From contig UZAN01039928.1 in the NCBI GenBank assembly GCA_900618425.1, positions 1,790 to 65,789 on the forward strand: a DNA stretch of 64,000 bases. The letters run 5' to 3'. Source of the DNA: Echinostoma caproni. Taxonomy: Eukaryota > Platyhelminthes > Trematoda > Plagiorchiida > Echinostomatidae. Positions 10,494-21,530 of the stretch are shown in pieces (within the stretch, counting starts at the first letter, position 1; every line of letters starts with the position of its first letter). Below the pieces are notes generated by a model. The model did not search any database. It was not told the origin of the DNA and saw only the letters and a list, made by a program, of their open reading frames with translations. A program made the position numbers and the translations under genes.

Positions 10494-10606
10494 ATTACCA
10501 GGAACCCCGGATGTTACTTGAGTATGAAACAAGCAATGCCGCTTTCCGTTCCAGATGTAAAACGTTTAGATGTGATGTTGGGTGTGGGCAACATTGACTT
10601 AAGACT
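10494..10606 (+). CDS. Candidate internal exon, unknown protein
   Basis: The acceptor TTTCACCTTTCCAG and the donor CT|GTAAGT are both near consensus. Frame 0 is open for the whole 113 bases (37 codons, two bases left over) and reads like protein: NPGCYLSMKQAMPLSVPDVK then RLDVMLGVGNIDLR. A second frame stops close to the donor. The next exon must start in phase 1; the terminal-type exon at 16871-16997 does so, with a decayed LINE and a gap lying between them, but that link is a guess. The family is not recognised. Confidence 0.4.
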
Positions 10607-10933
10607 GTAAGTTTCTATCCGCATGCAATCAGTAACACCACAAAACTCAGGGAGATACTTTGTAAAACGGTGTCCCCTAGGTCCAAAAATGAGTTATGAA
10701 CGCAGCTGTTTGCAAAATAGATCAGGGGATAATGTTGTGAAACTACGTCTGGTCACCAGCTGACCATTACATATAAATACATTTGTGTGTTTGGACATGC
10801 GACCCGGGTGCTTGCAATGTATCCGGAGCCTAATTTGGTTACAGTGTCAATTTGCAAAACTTTTGTGTTTGACTTTTGCCCTCAAAACGGGTATATTTGA
10901 CTCCTAGTTGACACAGTAGTTGGTAAAATTCAC

Positions 10934-11014
10934 CTCATTCGTACAAAAAAAGACCCGTTTGCACCATATTTTTGCCGATCAAGTCCTCTGTGGTACAAGC
11001 AAGTTCTCAGATAT
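10934..11014 (-). CDS. Candidate exon, unknown protein
   Basis: A strong minus acceptor (TTTCTTCGTTTTTTCACAG) leads into 81 bases that end at ATGAG|GTGAAT. One frame is open, with one base in and two left over: YLRTCLYHRGLDRQKYGANG then SFFVRMR. If the donor is not used, the frame meets TGA one codon later and this would be a terminal exon. The exon lies within 400 bases of the plus exon at 10494-10606, so at least two genes on opposite strands, or one wrong call, are implied. Confidence 0.35.
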
Positions 11015-11545
11015 CTGTGAAAAAACGAAGAAATCGATAAAACAACAGTTTGTTTAGGAAGATCTGTCACGAAATGAAAGCCCATGAATGGCTTGATGCT
11101 CAGCCAAGAATGTAAGAGTTTCACTATCAGTTTTGAACAAAGTGGTAGGTAAATAAAATCTTCCAGCCTCGGTGAATCAAATAACGTCTTTCGGACCAAA
11201 TAGTTTAGATGTCATTTCTAGGACTTTTCATTTTAGACGAGAGAATATCTAATCTCCCTTAAAGAAAAGATGGACACAGATGTACACAGGTGAAAAAGAA
11301 ATCAATAGAGCAGTTCTCTTAACTAGACTAAATGATGCCACTCCCCATAATTTGTACTTCAGATAAGGTAAAGTGAAGAAAGAATAACGCATGAAAGAAA
11401 AGCATAGGAAGAAGTACAAAGGGATAGCTGCTCCGAGCTGTGAAAATGATCCATATTCCGGAAAGTGCAAGTTGGTGTTTCAGTTTTTGAGTATGGGTCA
11501 AACCCGACAGAAGTACACAGTCCAGCTCATTTAGGGTAATCACGT
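11015..11545. other. No gene seen
   Basis: Two overlapping minus frames (73 and 77 codons, 11249-11561) are shadows of each other and lack borders or motifs. Confidence 0.35.
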
Positions 11546-11549
11546 GTGC

Positions 11550-13870
11550 GCGCTGACTCAAAAATCACCGGTCGACAGTTCCTTCTACTTCCTGAAATTT
11601 ATGTCCGCATCGTAAACACAGCTACTTATGGCATCGCGCACCCTCCCACTAGTTGCGCTACAATCTCGTGCTGGTCGTTGCGTTTGTTTTATCAATATCT
11701 TAATCCGAAGCCTGTTCAGGATCTATAATTATTCCCGTCAGGAAGTGCTTCGACAGAAAACTGTGAATTCTGTACTGTCCGATAATTATTTGCTTAACGG
11801 GACTCAAGAATGTGCTGTGATCGAAAATTGCTATCGGACCGGATGACAGACGTCACTTACTTGCACCCCTCCAGTCAAGATAGCTTCGCCATTTCATTGG
11901 TCAGCATTAACGTTCGCTCGCTATTCGCGGAGATCTTGGATATAACCTCCATTCTGAACACGAATTAATTCCAACACATGTTTTGTTTGTGTACAAGAAA
12001 CTTGGTTGTGTCATAACGTTAAAGACGCTCTCGTACGAATAGATGGTTTTGATTGCTACAGACACGATAGACAACGAAGAATGAACATGACTGATGGTGG
12101 CGTGGCAACCTACATCAATTTACCTGATAGGACAAGTCAGAAGGAATCTATAGCTATTCCGAAAAGCGCATTGACTGCTTACCCGTTCTGTGGCATCTCA
12201 AATTTCCCCGTCACAAAAGTATAGTCATCGGTAGTGTATATATCTCCTTCGTGTTCCCAGACAGAAATCTCCACTTTCTTCGATTCCTATATCCCTTTTC
12301 TAGTTCCATGATTTGGTGAAAATCTGCATCTACTTGTTGGTAATTGCAATCATACAAGCATTTCAACCCTGCTTCCGTTTAGTCTATCAAACCTCCTTCG
12401 TTCTCCTACGACAGGTAATTCTGTGTAGGGCAGAGTGATCACAAACCATCTCAACTTATTCTCCCTCGACAACTAATGGTTCCGGTTCCTGCAAGTGACT
12501 ATTGTATCATTCTTGTTAAACCAAAAGTATACACTTGTATTGCTTTTCAAATATTCCTACGTTCAAATCAGATAGAAATTTCATGTCAGGAAATATACAC
12601 TCAACCGCACATCTCTTTTCAACCGTTCTATTGCGGTTGATCAGTCTTGGTTTGATTTTTGCGTGTCAGTCGCTGAACTGATTAGATCAATCTTCCATTT
12701 GTGTTGACCCATAAAAGTCCTATTTTTCTGTGACGGTAGAACGATCTCACCATTTTTGGCAGCACCTTGAAAACACAACGAAAGGGCCTCCAGATCTCAC
12801 ACTTGTGAAGCGCCAATCCAATTTATGCATGATGATGTAACGCATCCGAATACAATTTTTGCCACCCGAGTTCTGCAAACAGCGAACACCGAGGTTTTAC
12901 GGCTAGGTAATCGTCTTCTCTATGGGCAGAACAGAAAACACTCGAATACCGCGGTGGACGTCAACAGCCTCAACGCAGCTTTCATCCACCCTTGCAATGA
13001 ATCCAATTCAGTACCCTTTTCCAACGATGAAATCTTTAAGCTTCTTCGATCCTACAAAAGAATCCTCAGCTTCAGGCTTTGATGGTTTTCCACCGACACT
13101 TCTCAAAGTTGGAGCAGATTCCCTATTCAATATGATGACATCTATCGTTGTTGAGTAACCATCTTTCCATTTGATTCCTGAGTCTTGACGTCAAGTTGCC
13201 ATTATTCCATTCCCCAGCTCCCAGTCTTCGACTGTTCTGGTGAAACGGCTTCTTCTCTATCGCACTGGCCTTTGTATCTCCAGTCTTTTCCGCTCATCAT
13301 TGCCAACGGAATAGGCTACCCTTTACTGTGAACCTGTGTATGGGGTGACCTCTGTCAAGTACATGGGTGTCACCATCGACAGCAATTTCCGATGTTTGAC
13401 ACAAATAAACATTTGTATGGAAAAACTGAGACGCCCCGCTTTTCAGTTACGCAAACGCAGGCAGTTTGGAACCTCACAGTCAGTCCTATTTTCTTTCGTT
13501 TACCAATGTGTTTTCCCCATTCTGCTCTATTTCTCCACTGTAGTGTTTTCCAGTCTTTGGAAACTAGACTTCAAACCATTCGTCATGGGTGAGTGATAAT
13601 CCGTCGTGCATTGCTGATCTCAATCAATTTATCAATCACAGAACTCATTATTAGTCATATCAACTCTTGTGTTAAATTTGCCAATAATATTCTAGACCAC
13701 TCTTCATCCGCTGTATCCCGATCTATCAATTTCTCTTTCCCATCCGTCCATACACTCCGCTTTTCAGTATCTATCCTCTAACATTTACGTTTATAGGGAT
13801 TCCCCTGTCCCCTAACTGACCCGACTACTAACGAAAAAGGGACAGATCGCAAGTGAATGACGTCAACATC
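11550..13870 (+). pseudogene. Decayed CR1/Jockey-like LINE: endonuclease plus reverse transcriptase remnants (copy 1)
   Basis: Fragments in different frames follow the normal order of a LINE ORF2. The AP-type endonuclease part shows SLVSINVRSLFAEILDITS (about 11893), FVCVQETWLCHNVKDALVR (about 11980, with the conserved Glu), GGVATYINLPDRT (about 12093) and LLVGNCNHTS (about 12331, in place of the GDFN motif). The linker and early RT part show FSNDEIFKLLRSYK (about 13018) and, after a frame change, SSASGFDGFPPTLLKV (about 13064). The late RT part shows SVKYMGVTIDSNF (about 13348), FVYQCVFPILLYFS (about 13495) and HINSCVKFANNIL (about 13658). The central palm with the catalytic Asp pair is missing. 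Stops and frameshifts are frequent, so it is dead. An inverted copy is at 20950-21530. Confidence 0.8.
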
Positions 13871-14443
13871 TATGTGCATGAAATACACCTTCAGTGACAT
13901 TCTTTACGTTGCATGTTAAATGAAATTGTATATTTAATTCCGTTGGTGGTTTGAGTCCCAAACAGGACGAAACAGCTGTCTAGTGCTGTTTGTCGGTTAT
14001 CAAAATCATTTCCATTGCATATAAATACCTTCAAATGGAATCAAGGTACTTGGACGACCCCGAATATTCCCGTTTTACCTGTTTAATAAAAAACTACATT
14101 CAAATATTCCATTACTGCGTAATCCCACGCAGATCATTGCGATTTAGGCCGCAGACAAGTATAACAATGTGAACTTATACTAAATGAATTCATACATCCA
14201 GTTCCCTCTCAGTAATTTCATAAGAACGAGAACAAGCATCATCAAAGGACAAGTTGAATTCAACTGTTTAACGTTATCTCTTCAGCTGTATACAAACATT
14301 CATGTGAAAGTTTGACCAGGACAATGACCTATCTTTAAACATCAAAAATACTGAATGACACTTAGAAACGAATGAATGGTAATCAGTGGGCATCTATAGT
14401 TTTTTTTAAATGTACGTAAGATCCACTAGGGCCCCGAATGATA
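13871..14443. other. SINE fragment, otherwise nothing
   Basis: About 13943-13992 carries GAGTCCCAAACAGGACGAAA then CAGCTGTCTAGTGCT, which is the middle of SINE family B (plus orientation). No gene is visible before the gap. Confidence 0.35.
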
Positions 14444-15310
14444 NNNNNNNNNNNNNNNNNNNNNNNNNNNNNNNNNNNNNNNNNNNNNNNNNNNNNNNNN
14501 NNNNNNNNNNNNNNNNNNNNNNNNNNNNNNNNNNNNNNNNNNNNNNNNNNNNNNNNNNNNNNNNNNNNNNNNNNNNNNNNNNNNNNNNNNNNNNNNNNNN
14601 NNNNNNNNNNNNNNNNNNNNNNNNNNNNNNNNNNNNNNNNNNNNNNNNNNNNNNNNNNNNNNNNNNNNNNNNNNNNNNNNNNNNNNNNNNNNNNNNNNNN
14701 NNNNNNNNNNNNNNNNNNNNNNNNNNNNNNNNNNNNNNNNNNNNNNNNNNNNNNNNNNNNNNNNNNNNNNNNNNNNNNNNNNNNNNNNNNNNNNNNNNNN
14801 NNNNNNNNNNNNNNNNNNNNNNNNNNNNNNNNNNNNNNNNNNNNNNNNNNNNNNNNNNNNNNNNNNNNNNNNNNNNNNNNNNNNNNNNNNNNNNNNNNNN
14901 NNNNNNNNNNNNNNNNNNNNNNNNNNNNNNNNNNNNNNNNNNNNNNNNNNNNNNNNNNNNNNNNNNNNNNNNNNNNNNNNNNNNNNNNNNNNNNNNNNNN
15001 NNNNNNNNNNNNNNNNNNNNNNNNNNNNNNNNNNNNNNNNNNNNNNNNNNNNNNNNNNNNNNNNNNNNNNNNNNNNNNNNNNNNNNNNNNNNNNNNNNNN
15101 NNNNNNNNNNNNNNNNNNNNNNNNNNNNNNNNNNNNNNNNNNNNNNNNNNNNNNNNNNNNNNNNNNNNNNNNNNNNNNNNNNNNNNNNNNNNNNNNNNNN
15201 NNNNNNNNNNNNNNNNNNNNNNNNNNNNNNNNNNNNNNNNNNNNNNNNNNNNNNNNNNNNNNNNNNNNNNNNNNNNNNNNNNNNNNNNNNNNNNNNNNNN
15301 NNNNNNNNNN
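14444..15310. other. Assembly gap (867 N)
   Basis: An unbroken run of N. The frames that cross it in both directions are artefacts. Any exon or LINE 3' end in this interval is invisible. Confidence 0.99.
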
Positions 15311-15541
15311 GCAAAGGAACCATTCAGTGAATTTCATTCGCAAACTTGCTCCCACAGTAAATAAAACATGCGTGCTGTTGTTTTATATGAGGGAAAACTA
15401 TCGTGCGGTTTACTTCACTTTAGAAAATAGGCATCACGAGCCTACCCTCTCCCCGCACGTAAATTTCCACGTAGAATAACACGGTAACACGGTCAACAAA
15501 TAAGTCCGAAATATCAACCTTAGTGTCATTCAAACCCGAGT

Positions 15542-16236
15542 CTATTTCGTCAAACATGACATTTGTAGTGTCGGAATGTTGAGGAACTTTGGGCTTAGTT
15601 CTTGTACCAGTCTGCATCTGTTTCTGTCCACTGCATCCAGGTAGACTCCTGTAAACGTTTGCAACGAGGGCGGAAGCAGAGATAGAGTATGATCTGTACA
15701 ACGGAACAACGTACTATTAAATTGGTATTTACAACCACCGAATAGTACTCACAAACATTTGGTGTGGCTATTACGGACATGTCTAGATCATCGCTAGGAT
15801 ATGAATATAGCACATATTTTGAAGAATAATTTTTAGCCTATAATTTAGGTGACTTGATCCTGCACAAGATCACACGGTAGAATCAATGAAAGTCCTTGGG
15901 AATATGGTGTCTAAGACTATCCCCAATATCCCATGGTACGCCTCTATCGCTAGAGCGGTGAAATGTTAGTCCTACGGAAACTGGAGGAGGGCGATTATCT
16001 TATCCAGTGAAGTTTCAGATAAGCGCATATCACAATGCAGTCTACGGACATTTTTGTTCGACAGAAATTGCTGATCATTTGCAAAAGCTTGTCATGCTCA
16101 CTTGAAATTGCTGCATTCCCGTGCTTGTTACAAGTGCTTCGTGTTTTCCAAGCTCACATCCAATAGCTGTAGATATATCTTCATCCGTTCTAAACTGTAT
16201 GATCACAGTATCCACACATATCCAAAGAGCCACTTT
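15542..16236 (-). CDS. Candidate 3' end of a gene: three phase-compatible exons; faint Tudor-domain resemblance
   Basis: Exon 1 (16236-16102) follows TTTATACAATCAG and ends at GTGAGC: 45 codons, phase 0 to 0, only frame open, KVALWICVDTVIIQFRTDED ... GKHEALVTSTGMQQFQ. Exon 2 (15837-15753) follows CACCTAAATTATAG and ends at GTGAGT: 28 codons plus one base, containing YVLYSYPSDDLDMSVIATPN. Exon 3 (15693-15542) follows TTCCGTTGTACAG, completes that codon, and runs 49 codons to TAG: LPPSLQTFTGVYLDAVDRNR, CRLVQELSPKFLNIPTLQMS, CLTK. All joins agree in phase. The last part resembles the second half of a Tudor domain (VY-hydrophobic, then LxxLxxxFLxxPxxxxxC), a fold that binds methylated Arg or Lys. 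That is a visual likeness only. The stop directly after the Tudor-like Cys is odd for the family; the real exon might splice earlier. Confidence 0.45.
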
Positions 16237-16870
16237 CTGATTGTATAAAGCGGATAATTGTATTTCACAGTTCACTTCAGGTGTGAATCCACGAATTCAC
16301 AGAAGTGCTTACTTCGTCAAATCAATTATTTTTCACTTTGTCACACGGTCGCCAGTATGATTATTAATGGCGACCACGCAACCACGTTAGCGAACTAAAT
16401 TCTGTTCGATTTGGTTTCGAAACGAGGAAGTTATTTATGTCCAAATTATATTGATCGGTTGACGTGCACGAACAGACTGCGTCGGACCAGACAATACACC
16501 CTAAGAACATTATCTATTGCAATGTATTACACCTAATTATGTAATGGGGGAAGGGGGAGATCAGAACCTTGTTCGTTTGATAGCTACTATCTTATATAAG
16601 TAGTACATTTTAACTGAAATGTAAACATATATGCTTACAAAAATCATACAAATGCAAACACAAATACAAATAAGTCACTTATCTTCGTGGTTTCAATCTG
16701 CTTTCTTGGTTTTGTTTATTGTAAACGGAAACCGCTAGATGTGTTGTGTGTCTAGATTATTCAGTCAAGCCGTCTCACCACAAGCAACCTCCCAGTCAGA
16801 TAAACCAAGCTTGGTTCTCATTACGCTGTCAGTGGGAATCCAGTCATCGGTGTTTTCGTGCTCTCTCTAG
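16237..16870. other. No gene seen
   Basis: AT-rich, possibly an intron of the minus-strand gene to the left. A strong minus acceptor near 16540 opens no usable frame. Confidence 0.3.
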
Positions 16871-16997
16871 GGAAGGTACGACGATGGGGAACATTATGGA
16901 GAATAACAACTCATTCAAACGATTGAGGTCGAGGCCGATTTTATCACACACTTACATACATCCAACTCAGTCAGTAGAGTCGCTCAGGCGGTCGTAA
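16871..16997 (+). CDS. Candidate terminal exon, unknown protein
   Basis: The acceptor tract TTTTCGTGCTCTCTCTAG is strong. Starting in phase 1 the frame is open for 41 codons to TAA: EGTTMGNIMENNNSFKRLRS, then RPILSHTYIHPTQSVESLRR. It is polar and basic, with no domain. It is phase-compatible with the exon at 10494-10606, but 6 kb, a LINE, a gap and an opposite-strand gene lie between. Confidence 0.3.
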
Positions 16998-16999
16998 AT

Positions 17000-17330
17000 T
17001 TGCGCAAGTTGCGTGACCCGATGGGTCAATTTGGCTAACGTCAAAATAATGGTACCGACATGCCTTATCCTTAAATTCGCCCCGACCGTCCTAACGAACA
17101 TCGTGAGTTCGCGTGCGTAGAGCGACCGCTAATCTCACCTGGTGCTTGTGTATTCGTGTGTGTGTGTGTGTGTGTGCGCCCGCGCCTTCAAACGGGCATT
17201 TGAGGTCACGCTGACCCACCCCTGTTTGCCCATATAGTCACAACAAAGATGAACCGCAACACACATGTGGTTTGTCTTTAGAGTGTTTCATCACACGTGC
17301 TTTCGTGCGCGTGCTTTGCCTGGTCCTATC
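17000..17330. promoter_or_regulatory. CpG-richer stretch with (TG)n tract, possible promoter region
   Basis: Between about 17080 and 17330 CG dinucleotides are clearly denser than elsewhere (for example TCGTGAGTTCGCGTGCG and TTTCGTGCGCGTGC), and a (TG)n tract occupies about 17156-17176. It sits upstream of the plus exon at 17767 and just downstream of the minus exon at 17348-17478. A promoter role is inferred from position and composition only; I see no TATA box. Confidence 0.25.
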
Positions 17331-17347
17331 AGCACAAAGTAGCTTAC

Positions 17348-17478
17348 TCCTGATTGGTCCCACTAGTCCCAACTGGGAAATTCGCACTCTGTCCAATCAC
17401 AGTCCCCGATAACTCCCGAAAAGCAAAATGGTCCCTTGAGGAAAAGTGAACCATGTTGGTGGACACGCTACACATGTT
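17348..17478 (-). CDS. Candidate internal exon, unknown protein
   Basis: On the minus strand the acceptor TTGTTTTCTTTCAG is near ideal and the donor is GTAAGC. Frame 0 is open for 43 codons with two bases left over: NMCSVSTNMVHFSSRDHFAF, then RELSGTVIGQSANFPVGTSG. The second-best frame stops before the donor. If the donor were ignored, the frame would end in TAA right after it. It does not match the phase of the next minus exon at 16236 directly, so either an exon is missing or they belong to different genes. Confidence 0.4.
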
Positions 17479-17766
17479 CTGAAAGAAAACAAAGATAACC
17501 TTAGTCAGGATCTGTGGATTGAGTGACACAGAAAGGAAGAGAGCACTGTGCAGAATGTTCAACCGAAGATGATCACACATCGCATTCCGAAATATGGTAG
17601 ACCCATTCTCCATGACATAAATTGTTCCCGTCACGTTTGCAAGACTATCGTCAGGAAATACTCACAGCTCGGATAGCTTTTCCGTGTCTTTGTGTGTGTT
17701 CTGTGTGTGTGAGAGAGAGAGCGTGTTTTCGACTTCTCTCTCCCTCTCATTCTCTGTCGTTTCCAG

Positions 17767-18411
17767 CCAGTCTCGTTCCTTACTTTGTTTTTATCCTATT
17801 CCAATTCCACATGCACCAGAACATGGATTGGCGATATTTCTCAGCACATACGGTCTGGAAAGTGTTATTGATTCTGGGATTTGGGTGTTTTACCACACTG
17901 TCACATAGCTTGCATGTGTTCACCTCCTTGGAAACTCGCAAATCCCCGCATCAGAATTGGACTATACATCGAGACGATCCGTCATCTTGGAGAGGCAGTG
18001 TGTATCACAATAGTAGTGGACAGAGAACCGATCCCACCGGTTCCAACGAGTTTGCCTTACCCCCGTTGGAGTTGTGGGATGAACCGCAGAGGAATTGGCG
18101 ACGAACCTATACACCCCGACCGTCCGTGCCCGATCGAACCAGGTACTCACATCAACCGTACGCGGTCACTCCGCGACACACCATCCGGATGACACCAGCA
18201 CCACGAGTTCCGCCAAACAGACCTGCTTATAACAGTTTCCCTCCTTGGTATGCGGATAAATATCGCCGAATGCCACGTGATGAATCTGACGGTGGTACTA
18301 GTGGTACTATTACCATGAGTGGTGTGAGTCGATTACCATGGAATTACCAACCTCGGTGCCGATCTTGCGGTCGACCAATGCTACAAGATTCATTCTGCTC
18401 CGATGATTTTG
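17767..18411 (+). CDS. First coding exon of a secreted protein with a probable netrin-like (NTR) domain start
   Basis: This is the longest non-gap open frame of the window. A long CT-rich tract ends in TTTCCAG at 17766 and the exon ends at TTTTG|GTAAAT (18412). The likely start is the ATG at 17811 or 17823. The second gives MDWRYFSAHTVWKVLLILGF followed by GCFTTLSHS, a signal peptide. Then comes a roughly 150-residue Pro/Arg/Ser/Thr-rich linker (repeated RxxPxxP-like patches), and at the end PRCRSCGRPMLQDSFCSDDF. CxxC, then FCxxDF, is the opening pattern of netrin-like domains of secreted proteins, where the Cys pair with later ones; downstream exons carrying the rest were not found. The acceptor could be a cis- or a spliced-leader trans-splice site. 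The gene is convincing; the NTR assignment is moderate. Confidence 0.65.
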
Positions 18412-20790
18412 GTAAATGGTGCACCAATTCGGTTTGATTCATGCTATGATGATTGTGCAAAAAAGTGGTCATAAAGGGGGTTGTTTTAGATTATAATTAT
18501 TTACTTATATGAAAAGGAATGGTCGTTTAACTATTTTAAAGTTTTTATTACTTATTAGAAATACGTACATGAATGCATGGGTCTGCAGGTGCTCCTCAAC
18601 CCTTATTGTGCTCAATACTAGCAATTTATTGCTTTCTCAACCTTTCAACAGTTTCCCGATGTCCTGAGAGGGTGAATTGATAACTAACCTCAAGGATATA
18701 GGTGCTCTTTTGGTCAAAACAATGCGTGGCGATGACAGTCCTTTAACAACTGAATAATCTCCTCATCGATAGGTAGAAAAGGGACCGGTCCAAGCTGTTC
18801 TTTCATGGAGTACAATGAGTTGGTAAATTGGGGGTTGAACTGGATGGGATTCGAACACACGACCTCTAGTATGGAGTTAGATTATCGATTCTGTCAGTTC
18901 AAGTTGAATGAGAAATGCGAGTATGGAGTATTTATTTGAAATTAACTATTTAAAGAATCAGACGTCGGAAACTACTAATTATGTTCGGTTGATTTTTTCC
19001 CTGTCTCTAAGATGGACTGGGTTGTGTGCCCGTAAGACTGAGTGATTCAGTTATGTGAAGGTGAGCGAATATCATTAGGCAGCTATTGCATGTTGGTCAG
19101 GACTCACTTTTCATTGGGTATCATTTCTGTTTTCTTGTCGAGGTTCCAACGTTGGCCTCCAAAATCCTACCTCTGAGTAACCTCGGTCGACGAACAACAC
19201 GTTCAACGAATGGCTAGATTATGTTTAGATTTCGTCTAAGTTAACCCATTCATGTGTTCACAAGCATCGTGTGCTGTTTTTAGTTTTTTCTTTAAAAACG
19301 TGCTCATTTCTGTGCGTGAAACTTACCACAAGGCCGTGCGAATACAAGCCAACAGCGATTATAGGTTGTTTGACCCAGTTTAGATACAGTCGGTGGCGGA
19401 TCGTTTCACATTCGTAAGCATTAGGCTTTAGCTTTGAGTTATGTGTATGTGTGTGTTTGTTTGTACAGAGACATACGTCGTGCCAATAGTTGCAATTAAT
19501 GATTACTCTGTGTCAACACGAAATACGCACGTGTGTGCGACAGAGAGAAGATTTCCGTGATACAGCCGATGATATTCGGAAGCTAGGGTCGACAAGCGTG
19601 AAGAATCATGTCTACTGTGAACTGTACTTCGAAATCAATGCGCGAACACACAAGAGAAGGAGTTACAGCGGAGGCAAATACTGAAGATCTCAACGGATAG
19701 CTGGCATAAAGACACAAAAGCGTACTCAGATGCTTGCCTGAATGAGTCCATAAACTGGGAATGCATTCCAGAGCACAAAACAAAGATTGTTCCCAGAAGG
19801 AGCTTAAGATGGCATAGGCCACTGATCGATTTTTTTCAGGCAGAGAGAAAAGATCGTCCTGGGAACTATCGATAAAACGCTTCTGTTAGCTGTTTTTTGT
19901 GTGTTGAATTAATGCAACGGTAGCATTGGTAGCCCGTTGTCCGTCACTGTCTGGCATACGGATTGTCAGTTCATGTACACCTGGTTGTGTGAATTTAGCC
20001 ACGTGATGTGAAAAGTTTCACGTATACAGTCGTCTAAATTCCTACTTCATTCTCTTCACAACAGTAAATGTGCATTTCACAGTACGGAGAACGTAATCGA
20101 TCCTGCGACTACATAGTTGTCCACGAAAAGGTTTAATCGATCCAAACCGGTGCCAACCGGAACTGACATCTCATTTTGCAGATTTATTTTTCTGTTTCTC
20201 TATCACAATACGGACATCTCGTACAGTTTCGTAGCAGAGATAGATAGTGAAGAGCTTGAAGCAGGTGCTGGATAAACCGTGATGAACCATTTGAAATTTG
20301 GTCAAAGAAGGAAAATCTCATGATTAGTTATGGTCAAATTTGCCGGGAGTTCTGTGCAAATTTCCTTGAGTGGACATAGGTTATATAAAAGCGAAACACA
20401 GACAGTCAAAAGAGGCTTTTGACGAATAATGAAACAGACAGGCGAGAGCGAAACAGCGAGATTTGAATCCAAATTCACATGGTAACCGCAGTAGAAACAG
20501 GACACTATTTTTATTATCCCAATTTTGCACAATGAATCCGGTGAAAGGGAGGTATAAAACTAGCTATAGGATCTACTTCTCGGTACAGGAAGTTAGATCA
20601 GTAAAGTATATGGTCCTCGATCGATCAGTCGTTTAATCTCACACATGCACTACTGAGATAAATATAGTTAGGCTCTCTGTTTAGAGTGCAGTTGTGTGTC
20701 CTAATACGCTAAAAAATGGAATTTGACTTTGTGGCATTATTTTTATTTGTACCAACGCAATAGGTTCATACTTCTTCTAGCTATTATTGT
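18412..20790. other. Probable intron with tRNA-like fragments
   Basis: This may be the first intron of the secreted-protein gene. At 18840-18900 the minus strand shows a box B-like GTGTTCGAATCCC, and at 20455-20500 it shows TGGATTCAAATCTCGC, similar to SINE family C. A good plus acceptor (GATTTTTTTCAG, 19839) opens a 23-codon frame (REKIVLGTIDKTLLLAVFCV) to a stop, but its phase does not fit the exon at 17767-18411. Confidence 0.3.
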
Positions 20791-20949
20791 GTATTGTGTG
20801 TAAGTTTTGCAAGGAATGAAGCTTGCATTTCAGTTAAAAACCCATACACGCTAATCTCCACAAAGTACATATTCAGCAGGGAGAATACTTTTACGAACAT
20901 GGGGACATTTAATAAGCTAAAGTTCAGACCAAGTTCGCTTAATGCCCTC

Positions 20950-21530
20950 TCTTTGTTTGTGAGTGAACGTGCAAGATACGGTATAGGTAAATTTCGGCAA
21001 GCGTTTATTCGTGATGAAATTTGGCGGAATTGGAAGTGTGTGTGTAGGGATGGGAAGGAAACTGTGTCAGTCCTGTGCGTGCAATGGGTAGTCAAGGTCT
21101 ATGAGAATCCTCTCCGCAAATTTCACACAGGGCGTTATATGATAAATCGATAGCCTTATGATCAACTCCTTCATAGGAATAGAAGAGACGCGTCCAATAA
21201 TAGTTAGATCGCGGTGTGGGACTTTGAAATCCTGTTTAAGTAAGCAAAGAAAAATAACTAGGGAACAATAAAGTAAGATGGGAAAAACGCACTGATAAAC
21301 AAAAGGTGGAAATAACTGACAGGGATGCACAAAATGTTTTGAGCTTTCGAATTTGAAATGATTGGTGATGCAGTTTACTAATGCAGTTGTAGATGTGGGT
21401 TGACCAATGAAGATTGCTATCTATGGTTACACCAAGATATTTGACAGAGTTCACCCTGGATAAAGGATTTTTGTTTGTATTAAGAACCGTGACACTCACA
21501 TTTTCCCATTGCCGATAAAAAAACAACCAC
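20950..21530 (-). pseudogene. Decayed CR1/Jockey-like LINE, reverse transcriptase C-terminal part (copy 2, inverted)
   Basis: On the minus strand, NSVKYLGVTIDSNLHWSTHI (about 21445), IRKLKTF, then after a frameshift FVYQCVFPILLYCS (about 21300), PCVKFAERIL and, near 21000, FRQISSRINACRNLPIPYLA. The order and residues match copy 1 at 13348-13790, so this is the same family in the opposite orientation. The 5' part, including the endonuclease, is absent, as expected from 5' truncation. Confidence 0.75.

Noticed and set aside
14406..15364. Four frames of about 305-309 codons
   Set aside because: They are translations of the N gap, with only a handful of real residues at the ends.
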